Below, one piece after another: positions 15,722 through 15,799 of a stretch of 15,799 nt of DNA. The stretch is from an uncultured Lachnospiraceae bacterium (lineage in GTDB: Bacteria; Bacillota; Clostridia; Lachnospirales; Lachnospiraceae). The notes under the pieces were generated by a model, which did no database searches, was not told the origin of the DNA, and worked only from the letters and a program-made list of their open reading frames with translations. The stretch is from NCBI GenBank assembly GCA_910586095.1, contig CAJUHQ010000012.1, positions 1 through 15,799 of the forward strand, written 5' to 3'. The translations under genes and the position numbers were made by a program. Each line of letters opens with the position of its first letter. Position 1 is the first letter of the stretch.

Positions 15722-15760
15722 GTTTACTCCCATCCGCCCGCCTCAGCGGGCTTTCAAATC
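15719..15760 (-). repeat. Leader module copy A (ATTTG, hairpin, ATGGGAG, GTG)
   Basis: On the minus strand ATTTG (15759-15755) is followed after 3 bases by GCCCGC-TGAG-GCGGGC (15751-15736), then GG, ATGGGAG, TAAAC and the GTG start of the YidC fusion. The hairpin has a perfect 6-bp GC stem directly upstream of the Shine-Dalgarno sequence. The same arrangement recurs three times at 13540-13779. Confidence 0.7.
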
Positions 15761-15799
15761 ATGAACGTGAGACTTAGTGTTTCTCTGCGAAACAGCCTT

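Noticed and set aside
13787..15733. The housekeeping YidC of the organism
   Set aside because: The housekeeping gene normally sits near rpmH/rnpA and lacks a TagF-like domain; neither condition is met here.

Overview
The window is a low-G+C stretch with ten genes, all read from the minus strand, so the text below runs from high to low coordinates. A clostridial-type YidC sequence, AGGAGG-type ribosome binding sites and Gram-positive surface-polymer enzymes point to a Clostridia member, plausibly Lachnospiraceae (inference; there is no marker gene). No tRNA, rRNA, CRISPR, insertion sequence or phage gene is visible. No gene-free stretch exceeds 300 bases; the longest gap is 13543-13786.

Layout. 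First comes a large protein that joins a YidC/Oxa1 membrane-insertase domain to a CDP-glycerol glycerophosphotransferase (TagF/TagB-like) domain. A 244-base gap packed with stem-loops follows. Next are four genes for a CMP-activated phosphonate: 2-aminoethylphosphonate (AEP) transaminase (phnW), PEP mutase with an N-terminal nucleotidyltransferase domain (pepM), a LicC/PntC-like nucleotidyltransferase, and phosphonopyruvate decarboxylase (ppd/aepY). Then come an MBOAT O-acyltransferase and a DHHW/AlgJ-like SGNH protein, a multi-spanning GT-C glycosyltransferase, and two tandem paralogous membrane proteins with C-terminal sulfatase/alkaline-phosphatase-superfamily domains.

How they fit together. 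PEP mutase makes phosphonopyruvate, the decarboxylase pulls the reaction forward to phosphonoacetaldehyde, and the transaminase yields AEP. The PntC-like enzyme should then make CMP-AEP. No phosphonatase (phnX) or C-P lyase gene is present, so the set reads as biosynthetic. The CMP-phosphonate must be moved onto a glycan or lipid in the cytosol. The only visible enzyme with chemistry suited to a CMP-linked phosphoryl donor is the YidC-fused TagF-like domain. The MBOAT/DHHW pair, GT-C enzyme and sulfatase-like pair probably modify the same polymer outside the membrane. My main hypothesis is a phosphonate-decorated, O-acylated surface polymer whose phosphonate transferase is fused to a YidC membrane domain.

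The DNA between genes is also unusual. A leader module (ATTTG, GC-rich hairpin, ATGGGAG Shine-Dalgarno, TTAGT, start codon) occurs four times, twice in front of real genes and twice in front of a GTG directly followed by TGA. Between the last copies lies a 77-base nested palindrome. An internal promoter candidate lies before the nucleotidyltransferase gene.
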